Shown: in pieces, positions 44,714 through 51,745 of the stretch
Layout: every line of letters begins with the position of its first letter
Numbering within the stretch: position 1 is the stretch's first letter
NCBI GenBank assembly: GCA_937899905.1
Contig: CALCCF010000106.1
Span: forward strand, 1-51,745
Source of the DNA: an uncultured Phycisphaeraceae bacterium
Lineage (GTDB): Bacteria > Planctomycetota > Phycisphaerae > Phycisphaerales > UBA1924
Reading direction: 5' to 3'
Length of the DNA stretch: 51,745 nucleotides
Program-made: the position numbers and the translations under genes
Notes under the pieces: generated by a model
What the model was told of the DNA's origin: nothing
Database searches by the model: none
The model's input: the letters and a program-made list of their open reading frames with translations, nothing else

Positions 44714-44755
44714 AAAAAAGAGAACGCTCCCCACCGCCGAACGGAGGGGAGCGTT
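44714..44755 (-). terminator. Terminator of the thioredoxin-like gene
   Basis: AACGCTCCCC (44723-44732) and GGGGAGCGTT (44746-44755) form a perfect 10-bp stem. On the minus strand it is followed by CTC and a run of six T (44719-44714). It could also slow plus-strand transcription from the gene ending at 44698. Confidence 0.85.
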
Positions 44756-44784
44756 TCAGGTTGAGCTTCGCTCAGGCTATGGAT

Positions 44785-45513
44785 TTATCGACGACCGCCG
44801 CGCGACCGGCCCATCTTCTCGGGCTTGTCCTTGGGCGGCTGGATCTCCAGCAGGCGATCGACGACGGTGCCGATCGTGTCGCTGCGGATCCCCGCAGCCC
44901 GGACGATGCCGTCACGATCGACCACGACGTAGTACGGCCACCATTGCACGCCGTACGCGTCCTTGGTCTTGTCATCGACATCGGCGGCCATGGCGAAGGT
45001 ACCGCTATGCGCCTCGGCGGTCTCCATCATCTTGTCGCTGCCGCGCGTGTTGCAGATGCCAACGAAGCGAACGTCCTTGTCGGCGTACTTGCGAGCCATC
45101 TCGCTGTTCTTGGGCATGGCGGCGCGGCAGGGCGGGCACCAGGTGCCCCAGAAGTCGATCACCACGATCTCGCCGCGCATCGACTTGATGTCGCCGCCCT
45201 TCATCTCCTTGTCGAGGCTCTGCCACTCGCCGACGTCGAAGCTCGGGGCCACCCTGCCAAGCTGGCTCTGGATGCGGTCCCAAGCCGCGTCGTCGCGCTC
45301 GCTGTTGCCGGCGGCGTACGTCAGATCGCGGGTCAGCACGGTCTCCAGCGTGAAGCTGGACTGCTGGCCACCCATCTGGTTTTGCAACGCGCCGCCCTGG
45401 TTGGCCTCGCTGGTGCTGACCATGAGTTGCGAGCTGGCCACCACGGCCGCAAAGATCGCGATCGCCGCACCGAAATACGCCGCCTTGCCGGACTTGCAGA
45501 TTGCACACACCAT
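44785..45513 (-). CDS. Membrane-tethered TlpA-like thiol-disulfide protein
   Basis: 242 residues. An N-terminal hydrophobic helix (about 11-30) anchors or exports the protein; residues 1-10 contain CxxC (CAIC). The thioredoxin fold spans about 85-225 with the active site W125-C126-P-P-C129 in FWGTWCPPC, and a later cis-Pro region (WWPYYVVVD). It probably reduces or isomerises disulfides outside the cytoplasm, or helps cytochrome maturation. ATG 45513 is preceded by GGAGGAACTCGAACC. It is monocistronic with a clear terminator. Confidence 0.9.
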   Translation of the reverse strand: MVCAICKSGKAAYFGAAIAIFAAVVASSQLMVSTSEANQGGALQNQMGGQQSSFTLETVLTRDLTYAAGNSERDDAAWDRIQSQLGRVAPSFDVGEWQSLDKEMKGGDIKSMRGEIVVIDFWGTWCPPCRAAMPKNSEMARKYADKDVRFVGICNTRGSDKMMETAEAHSGTFAMAADVDDKTKDAYGVQWWPYYVVVDRDGIVRAAGIRSDTIGTVVDRLLEIQPPKDKPEKMGRSRGGRR

Positions 45514-45688
45514 GGTTCGAGTTCCTCCAGGTTGGCCCGCGATCGGCGGGCGGGTCATGCTCACACGCGTACGCCCGCCAAGCGGGACGCCGGAGCCCTG
45601 CGAACAACCCTAGCCATCGGCTTGTTCCGGCGGATCGGGCTCGGAATCGCTGGCAGTTTCGCGGGCGGTTTGGGTTTACGATTGCCCA

Positions 45689-46630
45689 ATGCCCCCTCTG
45701 ACACCCCCAGAACGCGTCCGCATCGTCGAGGTCAGCCCTCGCGATGGGCTCCAGAACGAAGCCGGCCGCGTGCCCACCGCCGACAAGGCCGAGCTTGTTC
45801 GGGCCCTGGTTGCCAGCGGCCTGCCCGAGATCGAACTCACGAGCTTCGTGAGCCCGAAGTGGATCCCCCAGCTCGGCGACGCCGCCGAACTGCTCGAGAT
45901 GCTGGCCGGCGATCTGCCCAAGGACATCTTGTTCAGCGCGCTCGTGCCCAACATGCGGGGCATGGAGCGGCTGCTCGAAGCGAACGAGAAAGCCACCCGA
46001 ACCACGGGCAGACGCGCGATCGACAAGGTGTGCCTGTTCACCGCTGCGAGCGAGACCTTCAGCCAAAAGAACACGAACGCGACGATCGACGAGACGCTCG
46101 AACGCTTCGCGCCGGTCGCCACCGCGACGCGTGAGCACGGGCTGCAGCTGCGTGGGTACATCAGTTGCGCGTTCGCGTGCCCTTTCGAAGGCGAGGTCGA
46201 AACGACCGCCGTCACGCGCGTCGCCGACCGGCTTGTCGAGGATCTTCGGGTGGACGAGCTCTCCATCGCCGACACCATCGGTCACGCCAAATCCGAGGAC
46301 GTTACCGAACGCATCGCCGCCCTGTCGCACGTCGAGAGCACCCGCATCAACCTGCATCTGCACGATACCTTCGGTCGCGCAGCCGACTGCGTGCGAGCCG
46401 GCCTCCGCGCTGGGGTGCGTTCGTTCGACGGAGCCGTTGGCGGGCTTGGTGGATGTCCATATGCATCAACCCCAGAGAAGCGAGCGCCGGGCAACATCGC
46501 GACGAGCACGCTGCTGCACAGCATCGAAGAAGAAGGCTTCGTGACCGATATTGATCACGCCAAGCTCGGGGACGCGCAGCGACTGGCCGAGGAACTCGTG
46601 GATCGTGCACGAACCGGAGCCTCAGCGTGA
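45689..46630 (+). CDS. Hydroxymethylglutaryl-CoA lyase
   Basis: 313 residues of the HMGL-like TIM-barrel family. Substrate and metal residues are present in SPRDGLQNE (R18, D19), ADTIGHA and HLHDTFG; the signature GGLGGCPYA carries the catalytic Cys. It cleaves HMG-CoA to acetyl-CoA and acetoacetate, the last step of leucine breakdown. The ATG lacks a ribosome site but a TACGAT hexamer lies about ten bases upstream, so a leaderless message is possible. Its stop overlaps the start of the next gene (GTGA). Confidence 0.92.
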   Translation: MPPLTPPERVRIVEVSPRDGLQNEAGRVPTADKAELVRALVASGLPEIELTSFVSPKWIPQLGDAAELLEMLAGDLPKDILFSALVPNMRGMERLLEANEKATRTTGRRAIDKVCLFTAASETFSQKNTNATIDETLERFAPVATATREHGLQLRGYISCAFACPFEGEVETTAVTRVADRLVEDLRVDELSIADTIGHAKSEDVTERIAALSHVESTRINLHLHDTFGRAADCVRAGLRAGVRSFDGAVGGLGGCPYASTPEKRAPGNIATSTLLHSIEEEGFVTDIDHAKLGDAQRLAEELVDRARTGASA

Positions 46631-47349
46631 TCGCCCACGAACGCATCGGCCATGTCGAGAAGCTCACGCTCTCACGGCCCGAGCGCCGCAACGCCCTGAC
46701 GCCGGCGATGCTCGACGAACTGGCGGCGCGTATCTCCAACATACGCGACGCCCACGCCGTGCTGCTTCTGGGCGAGGGCAAGGTGTTCTGCGCGGGGTTC
46801 GACCTGGACCTATGCATCGGCGAGGACGGCGACGCCAACCTCACCCGTCTCTTGCGTGGCCTCTCGCGTTGCATCGACGCGATGCGTTCGCTGCCGTGCC
46901 CGGTCGTCATTGGCGTACAGGGCGCAGCCGTCGCGGGAGGGTGCGCCCTGATTGGCGGCGGTGATATCGTCGTCGCCAGCCCCGACGCCAAGCTGGGCTA
47001 TCCCGTCACGCGACTGGGTATCTCGCCCGCCGTGAGTGCGCCGTTCATGGCCGTCCCGCTCGGCCAAGCTCGGAAACTGATGCTCGACCCGGGCCTCATC
47101 ACAGGCACACGCGCCCTTGAGATCGGCCTCGTACACGAGTTGCACGACACTCCGGCAGCGCACGCCATAGAAGTAGCCCAGTCGATGGCCTCCAAGCCGC
47201 CGCACGCGCTCGCCGCCACAAAGCGTTGGCTGAACGAACTCTCACCCGCCGACGCCGAGCATGGCCTGGGCGTATCGGTGTCGCTCGTGGGCAACGCCGA
47301 ATCGCGCCGCCTCCTCGCCGCCGCCCTGCAGCAACCAACCAAGAAGTAA
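46627..47349 (+). CDS. Crotonase-superfamily protein lacking both catalytic Glu
   Basis: 240 residues. Oxyanion-hole regions are present (CAGFDLDL and GVQGAAVAGG). Compared with rat enoyl-CoA hydratase, the two catalytic glutamates are replaced: GGCALIGGGDI has Ala where GGGCELA has Glu, and LGYPVTRLG has Val where FGQPEILLG has Glu. So ordinary hydratase activity is doubtful; another crotonase reaction or a structural partner role is possible. GTG start overlaps the HMG-CoA lyase stop, and the next crotonase follows after four bases. Confidence 0.87.
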   Translation: MIAHERIGHVEKLTLSRPERRNALTPAMLDELAARISNIRDAHAVLLLGEGKVFCAGFDLDLCIGEDGDANLTRLLRGLSRCIDAMRSLPCPVVIGVQGAAVAGGCALIGGGDIVVASPDAKLGYPVTRLGISPAVSAPFMAVPLGQARKLMLDPGLITGTRALEIGLVHELHDTPAAHAIEVAQSMASKPPHALAATKRWLNELSPADAEHGLGVSVSLVGNAESRRLLAAALQQPTKK

Positions 47350-47353
47350 ACCG

Positions 47354-48100
47354 ATGACCGACCTCGCCACACTCACCGTAAACGGCCCCGTCGCAACACT
47401 CTCTATGGACCGCCCCGAGGCCCGCAACGCGATGTCTCTGCCGCTGCTCGACGCGCTGCACGCCCGTCTTGACGAGATGCCAGAAGGCCCACACGTGCTG
47501 GTCTTGACCGGCTCGGGCACGTCGTTCTGCGCCGGCATGGACCTCAAGAGCGTCCTCGGCGACGAGAGCGCCCCGCCCAAACTCCTGCACAGCATTGCAA
47601 AACTGACGACCCGCCTTCGCACGCTCCCGATGGTGGTCGTCGCCAAGGTCAACGGGGCGGCCGTCGGCGGCGGCTGCGGGCTGGCCTGCGCGTGCGATGT
47701 GGTCGTCAGCCACGCCGATGCGAAGCTCGGCTTCCCGGAGGTCGACCTCGGCGTTTGCCCCGCCGTCGTCGCGCCCATGCTCGTGCGCAAGATCGGGGCC
47801 GGGCCCGCGCGTGTCATCCTGCTCCGCGGCGGGTTGATGAGCGGTACGAGGGCACACGAGGCTGGCATCGTCGACGAGCTTGCCGACTCGCGCGAAGACC
47901 TCGACACGCTGTGCAACTCCGTGGTCGAGCGGCTGGCCTCGGGCGGCGCGCACGCGATCGCGGCCACCAAGGCCCTGCTTACCGAACTCGACGGCTCGGG
48001 CGATGCCGAACTCGCAGCACGCGGCGCCGACCTGAGCGCCTTGGTGCTCGCGACGCCCGAGGCCCGCGATCGGCTGGCGGCACAGTTCGCCACGCGTTGA
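47354..48100 (+). CDS. Enoyl-CoA hydratase family, methylglutaconyl-CoA hydratase-like
   Basis: 248 residues, crotonase fold. CAGMDLKS and NGAAVGGGCGLACACD form the oxyanion hole; the second catalytic Glu is kept (GFPEVDLG) while the first is Gly. The combination GGGxGL...CD then LGVCPAVVAPMLVRKIG matches bacterial methylglutaconyl-CoA hydratases of the leucine pathway (LiuC type). With HMG-CoA lyase two genes upstream, hydration of 3-methylglutaconyl-CoA to HMG-CoA is the likely role. Carboxylase and isovaleryl-CoA dehydrogenase genes are not in the window. It ends three bases before the stop of the convergent VOC gene. Confidence 0.88.
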   Translation: MTDLATLTVNGPVATLSMDRPEARNAMSLPLLDALHARLDEMPEGPHVLVLTGSGTSFCAGMDLKSVLGDESAPPKLLHSIAKLTTRLRTLPMVVVAKVNGAAVGGGCGLACACDVVVSHADAKLGFPEVDLGVCPAVVAPMLVRKIGAGPARVILLRGGLMSGTRAHEAGIVDELADSREDLDTLCNSVVERLASGGAHAIAATKALLTELDGSGDAELAARGADLSALVLATPEARDRLAAQFATR

Positions 48101-48103
48101 TAT

Positions 48104-48487
48104 CTACGCGTCGCTGCGTGAGTGCAATGCGACGCAGTTGCCTTCGCTATCGCTGATCAACGCCCGGAAGCCGTGTGGCCCGATCTGGTGCACGTCCTGC
48201 TTCACGACGCCGCCGTTCGCACGCACCCGATCGAGTGCGTGGCGTATCCGGCCATCGACGTTGAGGTAGACCAGCACACCGGTGTCGGCCACCTCGCCCG
48301 TGTTCGGCACGAGGCAGCCGCCGTTGCCCTGGTCGTGATCGAGCACGGCGAACTCGAAGCCCTCGAAGCTCTCCCGATGCACGGCGATCGCCAGAACGTT
48401 GCTGTAGAAGGCGATCGCACGATCGAGGTCGACGACGGGGATATCAAACCAGACGGCGCGGTTGTGTTTGGAGTTGAAGTCGCTCAC
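48104..48487 (-). CDS. VOC family (glyoxalase-like) protein
   Basis: 127 residues with the typical paired beta-alpha-beta-beta-beta units: VWFDIPVVDLDRAIAFYSNV at the start, and GFRALISDSEGNCVALHS at the end. Such proteins bind metal and act as glyoxalases, dioxygenases or resistance proteins; the fold match does not give the substrate. It lies nine bases after the zinc-ribbon gene and is probably the last gene of the aconitase transcript. Confidence 0.88.
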   Translation of the reverse strand: MSDFNSKHNRAVWFDIPVVDLDRAIAFYSNVLAIAVHRESFEGFEFAVLDHDQGNGGCLVPNTGEVADTGVLVYLNVDGRIRHALDRVRANGGVVKQDVHQIGPHGFRALISDSEGNCVALHSRSDA

Positions 48488-48496
48488 TGAGTGTGC

Positions 48497-48943
48497 CTAG
48501 CGAGTCTGGAGGTCTCTCTCGACGAGCCTGTCGAGCCCCTTCAGTACGGCCTCTCGGTTCTTGGAACTTGTGATCCATCGGGGCAGCCGGCTCTGGAGGG
48601 TTTTGTTGCCCCAACCTCCGAACCATCGCCGCTTGCGCAGCTTGGCACGAACGTATTTCTGCATCCACTGAACATGCTGCGGGTTCCACGCCCAAAGGAC
48701 TTGCCCGCAACAGTATGTTTGCAACCAGAGTTCAAGCCCGGAAATCGGGTCAACGGGCTTTCCGACGTGCCTTGTCCAGTACCCGCTCTGGAACTGGGTG
48801 TACCAAGCGCAGGAAGGACACACTGCTCGGGCGTCCTTGTTTCGTTCGGCACGTGCGCCACACTTCGGACACACAACCGCGGCGGTCTCCCACCATGGGC
48901 CACCGTCGACGTCAAACGCGAGTTGTGACGATTTGTTGCTCAT
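48497..48943 (-). CDS. Zinc-ribbon protein of unknown function
   Basis: 148 residues, cytoplasmic. A zinc ribbon is formed by CPKC (near 25) and CPSC (near 42), followed by a second Cys pair (YCCG) and a Trp- and Arg-rich C-terminal half (KRRWFGGWGNKTL). The basic character suggests nucleic-acid or ribosome contact, but there is no direct evidence. Its ATG lies one base after the aconitase stop (TGAGATG), so translation is coupled. Confidence 0.8.
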   Translation of the reverse strand: MSNKSSQLAFDVDGGPWWETAAVVCPKCGARAERNKDARAVCPSCAWYTQFQSGYWTRHVGKPVDPISGLELWLQTYCCGQVLWAWNPQHVQWMQKYVRAKLRKRRWFGGWGNKTLQSRLPRWITSSKNREAVLKGLDRLVERDLQTR

Positions 48944-48944
48944 C

Positions 48945-51716
<2,772 letters not shown>

Positions 51717-51745
51717 GATCGGTCCTCCGGAGTCGGCGCGTCGAC

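Noticed and set aside
43792-46134. 780-codon plus-strand frame spanning several genes
   Set aside because: It crosses the glycosyltransferase-like gene, a terminator hairpin and the TlpA-like gene; Arg/Pro-rich without motifs.
46627-48100. Both crotonases as plain enoyl-CoA hydratases of fatty-acid oxidation
   Set aside because: Active-site positions differ from that group, and the HMG-CoA lyase neighbour points to the leucine pathway.

Overview
The window looks like chromosomal DNA of a planctomycete, most likely class Phycisphaerae. The basis is family knowledge applied to what is visible: high GC; four secreted proteins ending in the 'GC-type dockerin' module (DxDGDGxLxxFDFLxFQ, ending in Gly-Cys or close to it); nine proteins ending in a PAPAS/PAPGT - hydrophobic stretch - Arg-cluster sorting tail of PEP-CTERM type; and ordinary housekeeping genes scattered singly among them (fusA, adk, atpA, acnA, tRNA-Tyr). 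No phage, transposon, CRISPR array or rRNA was seen.

Layout. 147-6439 (minus): two adjacent secreted proteases, an M36/thermolysin-like metalloprotease and an S8 subtilase, sharing the same C-terminal jelly-roll plus GC-dockerin modules and similar leader hairpins. 6825-10748 (minus): a fructose-type PTS operon (IIC, IIB, then an HPr-EI-EIIA fusion). 10932-18521 (plus): a large GH38 alpha-mannosidase, a membrane-anchored protein of unknown role, a vanadium haloperoxidase-like protein and a small exported protein. 18759-21525 (plus): an S9 peptidase and a single PEP-CTERM-type protein. 21657-25598 (minus): tRNA-Tyr, a hypothetical gene, adenylate kinase and EF-G. 25993-30110 (minus): a surface-polysaccharide operon (WecA/MraY-type transferase, membrane protein, O-antigen-ligase-like polymerase with a TPR-like tail). 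30150-30894 (plus): a small operon of a four-helix membrane protein and an XRE repressor behind three inverted repeats that overlap its promoter.

30891-35700 (minus) holds the most striking feature: eight paralogous genes in tandem, each about 190-200 codons with a repeat period near 600 bp, all with a signal peptide, one beta-rich domain and a PAPAS...RRRR tail. It is followed by a solitary atpA (35995-37596) with its own terminator and no other ATP synthase genes around it, then two GC-dockerin proteins (FG-GAP propeller and HAF repeats).

40695-51716: a GbsR/MarR regulator with a small partner; a plus-strand run of DUF2752 protein, two related lipoproteins and a glycosyltransferase-like protein; a thioredoxin-like lipid- or membrane-tethered protein; HMG-CoA lyase with two crotonases (leucine/isoprenoid catabolism); a VOC protein; and aconitase followed one base later by a zinc-ribbon protein.

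How it fits together: much of the window encodes cell-surface and exported machinery (proteases, peptidase, mannosidase, haloperoxidase, polysaccharide assembly) carrying two different C-terminal sorting modules. I suggest, as hypothesis only, that the eight-copy array is a surface coat or display family and may relate functionally to the GC-dockerin proteins. Coordinates of starts were refined from Shine-Dalgarno-like sequences and signal peptides, and differ from the longest open frame in many genes.
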